Source: Luteibacter sp. OK325
GTDB taxonomy: Bacteria; Pseudomonadota; Gammaproteobacteria; Xanthomonadales; Rhodanobacteraceae
Reading direction: 5' to 3'
Assembly (NCBI RefSeq): GCF_003050935.1
Contig: NZ_QAOX01000002.1
Coordinates: 62,001-126,000 of the forward strand
DNA length: 64,000 nt
Shown: piece by piece, positions 1 through 7,795 of the stretch
Layout of the letters: every line of letters starts with the position of its first letter
Position numbering within the stretch: the stretch's first letter is position 1
Made by a program: the position numbers and the translations under genes
Notes under the pieces: model-generated
What the model was told of the DNA's origin: nothing
What the model saw: only the letters and a program-made list of their open reading frames with translations
Databases searched by the model: none

Positions 1-39
1 ATATATGGTTCATCCCGCTCCGCTTCAGAGGCAGGGCAT

Positions 40-726
40 ATGACTACAAGGCAGTTCCCAGATCGACTCATGTCCGCGCGCACCTACACCGGCTCAGTAC
101 GCGTGGCCTTGCTGGACGATCATGCGCTCGTCCTCAAAGGGCTCATCGCGCACCTTGAGAAAATCCCTTCGATCCTGATCGTCGGCAGCCACGGCGGCAG
201 CCAACCTTTCCGGGCGATGCTGGCCGCCATGCCCGTGGACGTGGCCCTGATCGACTACTCCCTGGCCATGGACGACATCGACGGTGTCGCCCTGATCAAG
301 CTACTGCGTGCGTCGCACCCGTCACTGAAGATCCTCGTGGTCTCGGCCCATGGGTCACGCCTGGTGATTCGTAGCCTGCTGCAGGCGGGTGCCCACGGCT
401 TCGTCGCGAAGAGCCAGGAACCGGATGAGATCATTCGTGCGATCGAGGCAGTGATGACCGGCCGCGAGTACCTGCCTCCGGGCATCATGAGCGGCCTGGT
501 GGACAACCCCATGGCGGGGCTTTCACCCCGGGAGTGGGAAGTGGTCCGCTGCGTGCTCGAAGGCCTGTCGGTCACCCAGATCGCCAACAAGTTCAACCGC
601 AGCCTGAAGACGGTGAGCACGCAGAAGACGGCGGCCTACCGGAAACTGGCCATCGGCGCGGACAACGAGCTGCACATGCTGCGTGCGTATCTCCTGGAAT
701 CGGACAGCGAGGTGCCGCCGAAGTGA
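40..726 (+). CDS. LuxR/NarL-family response regulator (Evg/BvgA-like)
   Basis: This is a two-domain DNA-binding response regulator of 228 residues. The receiver domain covers about residues 20-135, with the acidic pair D26-D27, the predicted phosphoacceptor D72 and the conserved lysine K124. A LuxR-type helix-turn-helix follows at about 160-215, starting with the typical LSPREWEVV motif. The next gene is a hybrid kinase that starts inside this stop codon, so the two are translationally coupled and almost certainly form a cognate pair. The arrangement matches the EvgA/EvgS and BvgA/BvgS type, in which the kinase relays phosphate through receiver and Hpt domains to the regulator. The ATG at 70 is an alternative start; I kept the upstream one because a GGCAGGG stretch precedes it closely. 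Target genes cannot be read from the sequence. Confidence 0.9.
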   Translation: MTTRQFPDRLMSARTYTGSVRVALLDDHALVLKGLIAHLEKIPSILIVGSHGGSQPFRAMLAAMPVDVALIDYSLAMDDIDGVALIKLLRASHPSLKILVVSAHGSRLVIRSLLQAGAHGFVAKSQEPDEIIRAIEAVMTGREYLPPGIMSGLVDNPMAGLSPREWEVVRCVLEGLSVTQIANKFNRSLKTVSTQKTAAYRKLAIGADNELHMLRAYLLESDSEVPPK

Positions 727-3005
727 GGCGATGGATCGCGCTCTTTCTCCTTGCGTTCGTCGTGACCGCCGGTGCCGCCACCGATCCGCCGGACCCGGTC
801 CGCGAGCGGTGGGTCGCGCAACATCCCGTGCTGCGTATCGCGATCGACCCCCAGCAAGGCGCCGAGATACGCGGCGGCGAGGCCAATCCGCTGGTAAGCC
901 AGTACCTGGCCCTGGTCGAAGCGCATACGGGCGTCCATTTCGAGACGGTGCACACCCGTTCCTGGGAGGAGTCCGTCAAGGCCTTCACCGAGCATCGCGT
1001 CGACCTGCTTCCCTCCACCAGTGACCGCATGGTCGTGGCGGACCTGGGCGATCGCGCGCTTCTTTCCGCGCCCTTCTATGTCGGCCGTACGCTGATCGTG
1101 ACGCGTACGGTGGGGCCGGCGAAGGTGGAGATGCGCGATCTCGACGGGCATACGGTCGCGTTCAAGGGTGGCGGTGCTTACGAGTCCTGGCTGAAACGCG
1201 AGCATCCGCTGGTCACGCGTCTTCCTCTGGACGATATCCACGAAGTGCTTGCCGCGGTGGAAAGCGGCATCGCGGATGCCGCAGTGGGCATGGATGTGGC
1301 GTACCACCCCATCGTGCGCCGCGACTATGCCTCCAGCCTGCGCATCGCCGGGGATGTGCCGGAGATCCCGGTGACGGTGAGAGTGGTCGTGCAACGCGAC
1401 GAGCCGGAGCTGCTCGAGATGCTCGATGGGGGCATGCGGCGCATCACGGCCGACGAGAACGAGGCGGTGATCGAGCGCTGGCTGGAGACGGCGTACCTGC
1501 GTGCGCCGACGCTGTCGCAGGTGGTTTCGGTGTATCAGGTGGAGATCGCGCTGGGCGGCGCGCTGGTGCTCGCGCTGATCTTCGCGCTGTGGCAGATGCG
1601 TCGCGCGCAGCTTGCCTCACGGCGCGGCGAGCAACAGAAAACCATGTTGCTTGCGGTGATGAGTCACGAAGTACGCAATGCGGTCAACGCCGTGGTCTCA
1701 TCGATCGACCTGATGGCGAGGCAACCTCTTGAGGGCCCGCAGCGCGACCTCATGGCCATCGCGCAGGCGAGCGGTCGCAACCTGCGTACGCTGCTGAAGA
1801 GTGCGCTCGACTACACCCGATCCGAAGTGCAGGGTTTCACCCCGGATCTGGTCTCCTGTGACGCGCTGGCCGTGGCGCGGCAGGTGATCGAGTCGCAACG
1901 TCCGGCGATCGAGGCGAAGGACCTCAAGATTCGCCTGGACCTTCCCATGGGCCCGTTGCCCTGGTTGCTTCTGGACGAGACCCGGCTGCGCCAGGTGCTG
2001 GAAAACCTGCTGGCCAATGCGGTGAAGTACACCCAGCACGGACACGTCGGTATCGCGCTGTGGCAAGGCACGGAAGAGACCGCCGACGGCGTGCGCCGGT
2101 TGGTGATCGACGTATTCGACACGGGTATCGGCGTGCCGGTGGATCGGCAGCGCGAGTTGTTCCGCGCCTTTGCGCAATCGCATGGACCGCTCGATACGCG
2201 GCTTGGCGGAACGGGGCTGGGCCTGGCGATCTGCCGCGATATCGTGACCCACCTGGGTGGGCGCCTGGATCTCACCAGCGAGCTGGGTGTGGGCACTGCC
2301 GTGCGCATTGAACTGCCGACCAGCCTGGTGCCTGCCGTGACGACCGTTGCCGACGACGACGCGCTCGGTGTGACGAAGGACGAGCCGATCGGCACGGTGC
2401 TGCTTGTCGAGGATCATCCCGCGAACCGCCAGATCATCACCGCGCAGCTCAAGTTCATCGGCTACGCGACGCAATCGGTCGATCATGGGCAAGCGGCTAT
2501 CGACGTGTTCGAGGCAGGGCGCTTCGTGGGCGTGTTACTCGACTGCGAGCTGCCGGACATGCAGGGCTATGACATCGCCGCGGAGCTGCGTGCGCGGGAA
2601 CGCTCGGCCGGAGGACCGCGTACGCGCTTCATCGCTATCTCGGCCAATCACGGCGAAGCGCATATACGGCGATGCGAAGAGAGCGGGATCGATACCGTGC
2701 TGGGCAAGCCCCTGTCGCTTGAGGGACTCAAGGCGGCACTCGTGGCGCCGCGTACGGAATCGGAGATCGATGCGACCTTCATCAAGGAGTGCCTGGCCGA
2801 CCTGGCCGCCATCCGTGCCGCCCTGGCCGCGGCGGACCTCACTCGCGCCGCCCATTTTTCCCACCGCCTCAAGGGCGGCGCACTGGTATGGGGCGCGACC
2901 TCCATTGCCGCGGACATCGACCGCATCGAGCAGGCGCTTGCGGTCGAGCCGCTCGACAGCGCGGTCGTGGAGCGCTTGCTTGACGCGATCGCCGCGCGTC
3001 TTTAA
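723..3005 (+). CDS. Hybrid sensor histidine kinase with SBP_bac_3, HisKA, HATPase, receiver and Hpt domains (EvgS/BvgS-like)
   Basis: The GTG start at 723 overlaps the stop of the response regulator gene, and a signal-peptide-like N-terminus (RRWIALFLLAFVVTAGAA) follows at once. The open frame continues upstream, but that part overlaps the regulator in another frame and is not credible. The 760-residue protein has one periplasmic solute-binding-like domain (about 35-255), one membrane segment (about 272-293), a HisKA domain with phosphoacceptor His near 315 (MSHEVRN), an HATPase domain with a GTGLGLAIC box, a receiver with Asp near 607 (LLDCELPDMQG) and a C-terminal Hpt domain with His near 714 (FSHRLKGG). 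BvgS and EvgS normally carry two periplasmic Venus-flytrap domains; only one is seen here, and there is no PAS domain. The ligand is unknown. Confidence 0.92.
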   Translation: MRRWIALFLLAFVVTAGAATDPPDPVRERWVAQHPVLRIAIDPQQGAEIRGGEANPLVSQYLALVEAHTGVHFETVHTRSWEESVKAFTEHRVDLLPSTSDRMVVADLGDRALLSAPFYVGRTLIVTRTVGPAKVEMRDLDGHTVAFKGGGAYESWLKREHPLVTRLPLDDIHEVLAAVESGIADAAVGMDVAYHPIVRRDYASSLRIAGDVPEIPVTVRVVVQRDEPELLEMLDGGMRRITADENEAVIERWLETAYLRAPTLSQVVSVYQVEIALGGALVLALIFALWQMRRAQLASRRGEQQKTMLLAVMSHEVRNAVNAVVSSIDLMARQPLEGPQRDLMAIAQASGRNLRTLLKSALDYTRSEVQGFTPDLVSCDALAVARQVIESQRPAIEAKDLKIRLDLPMGPLPWLLLDETRLRQVLENLLANAVKYTQHGHVGIALWQGTEETADGVRRLVIDVFDTGIGVPVDRQRELFRAFAQSHGPLDTRLGGTGLGLAICRDIVTHLGGRLDLTSELGVGTAVRIELPTSLVPAVTTVADDDALGVTKDEPIGTVLLVEDHPANRQIITAQLKFIGYATQSVDHGQAAIDVFEAGRFVGVLLDCELPDMQGYDIAAELRARERSAGGPRTRFIAISANHGEAHIRRCEESGIDTVLGKPLSLEGLKAALVAPRTESEIDATFIKECLADLAAIRAALAAADLTRAAHFSHRLKGGALVWGATSIAADIDRIEQALAVEPLDSAVVERLLDAIAARL

Positions 3006-3034
3006 ATGTGTGGGAACCCCTTCATTGTGGGAGC

Positions 3035-3160
3035 CACTTCATTGTGGGAGCCGGCTGCCGGCGATGGCGGTGAGGTAGCCTGGTCATTCTGTAGGAGCCG
3101 GCTATGCCGGCGATGGGGGTGAGGTAACCTGGCTATCGCTGCTGAAGCAGCTCCTACATG
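3035..3160. repeat. REP-like hairpin cluster (GGAGCCGGC-stem units)
   Basis: Two direct units of the form GTRGGAGCCGGC..GCCGGCGAT occur near 3045-3066 and 3091-3115, each followed by GGGGTGAGGTA-like sequence. A third, inverted and diverged copy (GCTGCTGAAGCAGCTCCTACA) lies near 3137-3157. The stem uses GGC/GCC pairs here, where other copies in the window use GCTTCAGC or GATTCATC. Confidence 0.75.
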
Positions 3161-3227
3161 GCGTGGCCCTACATGGCGTGGCCCTACATGGCGTGGCCCT
3201 AAATGGCGTGGCCCCACATGGCCCGAC
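3153..3227. repeat. 15-bp tandem repeat, about 4.8 copies
   Basis: The unit CCTACATGGCGTGGC is repeated head to tail. Three copies are exact (3153-3197), the fourth has one change (CCTAAATGGC) and the fifth is partial. It begins inside the CTCCTACA end of an inverted REP-like unit, which suggests that slippage amplified the repeat's flank. Confidence 0.85.
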
Positions 3228-3397
3228 CTTGGACGAAATCCGCGCCGTTTGTCACGGCTTGCTTCAAGCTCGCTCGAACGCAAGCTTCTACGATGTCGAT
3301 CATCATTGCATCGATGTTTCACAACGCCCTTTAAACGTTCAATGGCGTACCAATGTCTGTCTGACTTTCCCTCGTCCCAACGTAACGGAGTCTACAG

Positions 3398-4258
3398 ATG
3401 GCAAGCATCAACGCATCCGCGAGCGGCACGTTCAAGATCGGTGGCGACCTCGAGGTCAACCGCCTCGGCTTCGGCGCCATGCGCATCACCGGAAAGGGCA
3501 TCTGGGGTGATCCGGCCAACCCCAAGGCCGCGCGCGAGACCCTGGCAAAGCTGCCCGAGCTTGGCGTCAACCTGATCGACACGGCCGATAGCTATGGTCC
3601 CTACGTCAGCGAGGACCTGATTCGCGAAGTCCTGCACCCGTATAAGGGCCTGGTGATTGCCACCAAGGGCGGCCTGACCCGTCATGGTCCGGACATCTGG
3701 GCGCCGCTCGGCCGTCCCGAGTACCTCCGCCAGTGCGTGCTGATGAGCCTGCGCCGCCTCGGCGTGGAACGCATCGACCTATGGCAGCTGCATCGCGTGG
3801 ACGAAAAGGTCCCGCAGGATGAGCAGTTCGGTGTCATCCGTGACATGCAGAACGAAGGCCTGATTCGTCACGTCGGCCTCTCCGAGGTCAACGTCGGCCA
3901 GATCGAAGCGGCATCGAAATTCTTCAAGGTCGCGACGGTGCAGAACCTCTACAACCTCGGCAACCGCCAGAGCGAGGCCGTGGTCGACTACGCCGACAAG
4001 CACAACATCGGCTTCATCCCCTGGTTCCCGCTTGCCGCGGGCGAACTGGCCAAGGAAGGTTCGGTGCTATCGAAGATCGCCAAGAGGCTCGATGCGACGG
4101 ACGGCCAGGTAGCCCTTGCATGGCTGCTCAAGCGCTCACCGGTGATCCTGCCCATTCCCGGCACCGGCAGCCCCGATCACCTGGAAGAGAACGTCAAGGG
4201 CGCATCGCTGAAGCTGTCGCAGGAAGACTTCGAAGCCCTGGAGCACGCGGTCAAATAA
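3398..4258 (+). CDS. Aldo/keto reductase family oxidoreductase
   Basis: The 286-residue protein is a TIM-barrel NADPH-dependent reductase of the aldo/keto reductase superfamily. The catalytic tetrad is visible: D61 and Y66 in [10 protein letters not shown]90 in ATKGG and H132 in WQLHRVD. The C-terminal cofactor region includes [14 protein letters not shown]. It resembles the YdbC-like group of soluble oxidoreductases that act on aldehydes and pyridoxal-like substrates, but the true substrate is unknown. An ACGGAG ribosome-binding site precedes the ATG. It stands alone between repeats. Confidence 0.9.
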   Translation: MASINASASGTFKIGGDLEVNRLGFGAMRITGKGIWGDPANPKAARETLAKLPELGVNLIDTADSYGPYVSEDLIREVLHPYKGLVIATKGGLTRHGPDIWAPLGRPEYLRQCVLMSLRRLGVERIDLWQLHRVDEKVPQDEQFGVIRDMQNEGLIRHVGLSEVNVGQIEAASKFFKVATVQNLYNLGNRQSEAVVDYADKHNIGFIPWFPLAAGELAKEGSVLSKIAKRLDATDGQVALAWLLKRSPVILPIPGTGSPDHLEENVKGASLKLSQEDFEALEHAVK

Positions 4259-4305
4259 CCGCCGAACCTTCGGCTAACCGCATAACGGTCGACTAACCGC
4301 GGAAC

Positions 4306-4330
4306 TGTAGGAGCCGGCTGCGCCGGCGAT
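4306..4330 (+). repeat. REP-like hairpin unit
   Basis: A single unit, TGTAGGAGCCGGCTGCGCCGGCGAT type, lies downstream of the aldo/keto reductase gene. Its stem is GGCTGCGCC. Confidence 0.8.
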
Positions 4331-4440
4331 CCCTCAACGGCGGTATATGGCGAATGAGGCTTTGAATCGGATCGGGCGGGCGGTTGACCCGTTCGCCCGG
4401 TCGTTGCACAACCTCGTTCGCAGCCATGAAAGCCTGAGGG

Positions 4441-4464
4441 TTCGCCGCTGAAGCGGCTCCCACA
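4441..4464 (-). repeat. REP-like hairpin unit
   Basis: An inverted unit with a CGCTGAAGCG core and a CTCCCACA end lies about 20 bp beyond the 3' end of the diguanylate cyclase gene. It may act in 3'-end protection or termination for that gene. Confidence 0.8.
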
Positions 4465-4485
4465 TCTCGCCGGAAGCCGCGACGT

Positions 4486-5892
4486 TCACCGGATGCCGCG
4501 ACAGGCTCGCGCCTCGTAGAGGCGCTGGTCGGCGCTGCTCAGTGCGGCATCCAGTGGCGTTCCCGCGAGCTTCATGGCGGCGCCCAATGTGAATCCGATC
4601 GGTGCCGCTTCGGCTTCACTACGCAATCGATCGCTCACTTCGGCGAGTTGCCTGTCATCGGCACTGCGCAATACCACCAGGAACTCATCGCCGCCAAGAC
4701 GCACCACGGCGTCTTCATCACGCACGCGTGCCCGCAGGAACTTCGCCATATCGACCAGCACGTCGTCGCCACGCTGGTGTCCGTAGGTATCGTTGACCGC
4801 CTTGAAATGGTCGAGATCCACGGTGATGCAGCCGAGCGTTTCGTCGCGCGCCATCTCACCGAGCTGGCCGAGATAACGACGGTTGAAACAATGGGTGAGT
4901 GGATCGCTCAGCGACCACTCGCGCAGCTGGCGTTCCTGTCGATGTTGCTCGGTAATGTCCTGTGCGTGGCCGAGCACGTAGCGCTCCTGGTCGTCCTCGT
5001 CGAGCACGTTGTGATAGGCCCAGATCCGTAGTTCGCCATTCGCTGCGCGCAGCTCGAGGCGACCCGAATCGCTACCCTCGTCGATGATACGGCGCAGGTA
5101 GGCATGGAATGCCGGGAGCATTTCCGGCCGCATGAAGTCGGCGAGCGACCGGCCCATCAGGCTGTTGATCGGGTAGCCCAGTGATTGGGCCGCGGCGGGG
5201 TTGACCGAGAGCAGGACGCCGTCGAGGTCGTGCGTGCAGATCAGACCGAGGCTGTAATGGAATAGCTGGCGGAACCGGCGCTCACTGGCTTCCAATGACG
5301 CCACGGCACGTCGGCGGTGCATCTCCCATTCCTGGGCAGTACGCCTGAGGTCGCGCTCAAGGGTGATCTCACGAGCGAGCGCGGCGTTGCGTTCGACGGC
5401 GGTCGCGCGCTGTTCCAATGCCATGCCCACGAGACCGGCAAGGGTGGTCAGGATCTCCCGCTGGGTATCGGTCAGTTCCCGTGGCACACGGTCGATGACG
5501 CAGAGCGTACCCATGCCGGATCCGCCGTCAATGGCGATGGGCATGCCGGCATAGAACCGGATGTGTGGATCCGCGTCGACCAGCGGATTATCGGCAAAGC
5601 GTTGGTCTTCGTGGGTATCGCGCACTTCGAACAGAGTGTTTCCGTGGATCGCGTGTGCACAGAAAGAAATGTCGCGGGGCGTCTCGGTCACTCCCTCCAG
5701 GCCGACCTGGGCCTTGAACCACTGGCGATCGTGGTCGATCAGGCTGACCAGGGCAATCGGCGAGCCCGTGACCAGGGAGGCCACCCGCACGATACCGTCG
5801 AAGAAGGGTTCCGGCGCGGTATCCAGCACCGCGAGGCCGCGCAGGCGTTCGAGGCGGAGTGCTTCGTCGTCAGGTAAGGGCGCGGCTTGCAT
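4486..5892 (-). CDS. Diguanylate cyclase with GAF and PAS domains
   Basis: The 468-residue soluble sensor enzyme makes cyclic di-GMP from two GTP. An N-terminal GAF domain covers about 20-165, a PAS domain about 205-315 and the GGDEF domain about 325-468. The active-site motif is intact (GGDEF, residues 400-404), and an RxxD inhibitory site (RDED, 391-394) sits five residues before it, so product inhibition is expected. No EAL or HD-GYP domain is present and no membrane segment is seen. The N-terminal GAF type (LDTAPEPFFDGI...) is common in stand-alone diguanylate cyclases. A CRP/Clp-type palindrome about 55 bp upstream of the start suggests control by a CRP-family regulator. Confidence 0.93.
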   Translation of the reverse strand: MQAAPLPDDEALRLERLRGLAVLDTAPEPFFDGIVRVASLVTGSPIALVSLIDHDRQWFKAQVGLEGVTETPRDISFCAHAIHGNTLFEVRDTHEDQRFADNPLVDADPHIRFYAGMPIAIDGGSGMGTLCVIDRVPRELTDTQREILTTLAGLVGMALEQRATAVERNAALAREITLERDLRRTAQEWEMHRRRAVASLEASERRFRQLFHYSLGLICTHDLDGVLLSVNPAAAQSLGYPINSLMGRSLADFMRPEMLPAFHAYLRRIIDEGSDSGRLELRAANGELRIWAYHNVLDEDDQERYVLGHAQDITEQHRQERQLREWSLSDPLTHCFNRRYLGQLGEMARDETLGCITVDLDHFKAVNDTYGHQRGDDVLVDMAKFLRARVRDEDAVVRLGGDEFLVVLRSADDRQLAEVSDRLRSEAEAAPIGFTLGAAMKLAGTPLDAALSSADQRLYEARACRGIR

Positions 5893-5946
5893 CGCGACTC
5901 CTGGGTGGGGGACAGCGGAACGTAGCGGCTCGGCTACCGGCCGGAC

Positions 5947-5960
5947 GTGATCTACGTCAC
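5947..5960. promoter_or_regulatory. CRP/Clp-type binding site
   Basis: GTGA, six bases (TCTACG), then TCAC matches the core of the CRP-family consensus TGTGA-N6-TCACA. It lies about 55 bp upstream of the diguanylate cyclase start. In xanthomonads the CRP homologue Clp binds such sites and responds to cyclic di-GMP. Whether it acts here is inference. Confidence 0.5.
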
Positions 5961-6008
5961 TATCCCGAGGACCGGTTGATCGGTCTACCTTTGCTTATAG
6001 CGGCTTGG

Positions 6009-6188
6009 GCGGGTTCTTGCGTGAATTTTGCGACACGCGCAAGCCGAAGCATTGCGCGCAAGCTTGGTATGCACGCTCCGCAGATCGAACGCCCGCTCGA
6101 TCTGACCCACGGTTCCAGGCTGGAGCAAGTCGAGGCCGCACTGGCTGCGGTAGGCTATCGCGTCAATCTTTCCGTTGAGCCCGTATAA
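6009..6188 (+). pseudogene. HicB-like antitoxin C-terminal remnant
   Basis: In one frame, about 6030-6188 encodes SRSIARKLGMHAPQIERPLD, then a HGSRLEQVEAALAAVGYRV segment, and ends at a TAA. This resembles the C-terminal helix-turn-helix and tail of HicB-family antitoxins, which typically read LArrLGv..qvnRLLDLrH.tkid.leaALaaLGkrL. The N-terminal partial-RNase-H-like half of HicB is absent, and no hicA toxin gene is adjacent. An ATG at 6069 would give a 39-residue peptide, but there is no good ribosome-binding site. I read it as a decayed antitoxin gene. A translated short DNA-binding peptide is the alternative. Confidence 0.5.
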
Positions 6189-6261
6189 GCAATCGTACGC
6201 AATCCCTTGCTCCAAATTCCGGGGCGATGCAAAGCCTCGTTCACTAAATCTGTGGTGAGGG

Positions 6262-6285
6262 TTCGCCGATGAATCGGCTCCTACA
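6262..6285 (-). repeat. REP-like hairpin unit
   Basis: An inverted unit with CGCCGATGAATCGG stem and CTCCTACA end, about 20 bp downstream of the NADH dehydrogenase stop codon. Confidence 0.8.
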
Positions 6286-6305
6286 AGAGCGTGGGCTTTC
6301 TTGCT

Positions 6306-7610
6306 TTAGTGGAGCTTTACCGGCGGCAGGGTGGTATTTCGTAGCCAGTCGGCCAGCCACAATGCCGTTGCACGCGGCCAACCATGCAGCGTGGCCCGGT
6401 GTAGCTGCTGTAGCGAAACGTAGAGCATCTTCGCCAACCACCCGCGCATCGGAATGATCGAGCGGCCCTTGGGCCCGGAAGGAAGCTCGCCCGTGGCCTG
6501 GCGCTCGCCCAGGGAAACCAGCGTGCCCTTGGAGTGATAGACGAAGGGCGCGACATTCTCGCCGCGCAGGGCGCGGGGCAGGGCGCGTGCCAGGTACGAC
6601 GCCTGCTGGTGGGCGGCCTGGGCAGTGGGTGGCACGCTCGGGCCGCCGGGTGTGGTGGTGGCGAAGGCGCAGTCGCCCATGGCGTAGATGTCGGTGACGC
6701 CCTTGGCCTTCAGCTGGGCGTCGACCAGGATGCGCCGGTCCTTCGATAGCTCGAAGGGGCCGAGGCCTTTCACCATGTCATGCCCGGTGACACCGGCCGC
6801 CCACACCTGGATATCGCAACGCACGCTGCTGCCGTCGGACAGATGGAAGGCGCCGTCTTCGACCGCATCCACACCGACGCCGGTGCGTATCGTCACACCC
6901 ATGCGCAGGAGGATTTTTTCCGCGGACTCCGACGTGCGTGGGTCGACGTTGGGAAGCACGCGTTTCGCCATATCCATCAGGGTAATGTCCAGCTTGCTGG
7001 CGGGATCGAGGCCGCCATAGCGGTGCATGTCGTTGAAGGCGTGGTGGAGCTCGGCCGCCAGTTCCACGCCAGTCGCCCCGGCACCGACAATGCCGATGCT
7101 GATGCGCTTGTCGGGATCGCCCGCCGTGCGCAGCGCGAGTGCCAGGATCTTGCGACGCAGGTCGATCGCCTGGGCGGGGCTGTCCAGCATGTCGCAGAAT
7201 TCAAGGACACCCGGCGTGCCGAAATCGTTCACGCGGCTGCCGAAGGCGAGCACGAGCGTGTCGTACTTCAGTATGCGCGCTGGCAGGATGATTTCGTCGG
7301 TGAGTGGAAAGCGGACTTCGTCCAGGGCAAGGGTCTTTGCGCTGGGATCCACGTGCTTGAGCGCACCGGGTTCGAACCGGTATCCGTGCGACTGTGCGTG
7401 CGCCAGGTAGGGTACGGCTTCTTCGCCATCGCCCAACAGGCCGACTGCAAGCTCGTGCAGGCGTGGCTTCCAGAAGTGGCTGGCGTCCCGGTCAACCAGG
7501 GCGACATCGAAGTCGCCGCGCTTGCCCAGCCGTGCCGCCAGTTCAATGCCCGCCGCGCCGCCGCCCACGATCACGACGGTGTGTGCACCGGGTCGCTTTG
7601 AAGCCGTCAT
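6306..7610 (-). CDS. ndh: Type II NADH:quinone oxidoreductase (NDH-2 family FAD protein)
   Basis: The 434-residue flavoprotein belongs to the two-Rossmann-fold pyridine nucleotide disulfide oxidoreductase family. The N-terminal FAD motif is VVIVGGGAAGIELA (about 12-25), the NADH motif is IGIVGAGATGVELAAE, and the second FAD contact is TDIYAMGDCAF. The length and the amphipathic C-terminal segment (MLYVSLQQLHRATLHGW) fit NDH-2 enzymes, which pass electrons from NADH to quinone at the inner membrane without pumping protons. The frame runs further upstream, but I chose the ATG at 7610 because GGAG lies just before it and the FAD motif follows directly. It is the only gene of this class in the window, so a specific sulfide or disulfide reductase role is possible but less likely. 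Confidence 0.85.
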   Translation of the reverse strand: MTASKRPGAHTVVIVGGGAAGIELAARLGKRGDFDVALVDRDASHFWKPRLHELAVGLLGDGEEAVPYLAHAQSHGYRFEPGALKHVDPSAKTLALDEVRFPLTDEIILPARILKYDTLVLAFGSRVNDFGTPGVLEFCDMLDSPAQAIDLRRKILALALRTAGDPDKRISIGIVGAGATGVELAAELHHAFNDMHRYGGLDPASKLDITLMDMAKRVLPNVDPRTSESAEKILLRMGVTIRTGVGVDAVEDGAFHLSDGSSVRCDIQVWAAGVTGHDMVKGLGPFELSKDRRILVDAQLKAKGVTDIYAMGDCAFATTTPGGPSVPPTAQAAHQQASYLARALPRALRGENVAPFVYHSKGTLVSLGERQATGELPSGPKGRSIIPMRGWLAKMLYVSLQQLHRATLHGWPRATALWLADWLRNTTLPPVKLH

Positions 7611-7795
7611 AGGAGTCTCCTCAGTAGCCTGTGTTCGAGCATACCCATGGATTCGTTGCTTGCTTGCGAAGACTGCTCTTTTCCGGCTAAATCGGGCACA
7701 TGCATGCAACACGACTGCTCCGACGACGAACGATGCGCTGAAGCCATCCGGCGCGCCCGTGCGTGCGCCCTTGCCCATTGTTTACGGAGAAACCC

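Larger units (their letters stand above)
3006..3397. other. Gene-free stretch with hairpin repeats and a tandem repeat
   Basis: About 390 bp separate the kinase gene from the aldo/keto reductase gene. The first part holds REP-like hairpin units and a 15-bp tandem repeat, both listed separately. From about 3228 to 3397 I see only a plausible ribosome-binding site (ACGGAG) just before the reductase start. Short open frames through the tandem repeat have no ribosome-binding site and no recognisable product. Confidence 0.6.
5893..6305. other. Gene-poor stretch between diguanylate cyclase and NADH dehydrogenase genes
   Basis: About 410 bp hold the diguanylate cyclase promoter region with a CRP-like site, a HicB-like remnant and one inverted REP-like unit, each listed separately. 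I see no intact gene. Confidence 0.6.

Noticed and set aside
534..722. Upstream extension of the hybrid kinase frame
   Set aside because: It overlaps the LuxR DNA-binding region of the response regulator in another frame. The GTG at 723 with an immediate signal peptide is far better.
3163..3510. Open frame through the 15-bp tandem repeat encoding an A-L-H-G-V repeat
   Set aside because: There is no ribosome-binding site, it overlaps the reductase gene and the repeat has a simple slippage origin.
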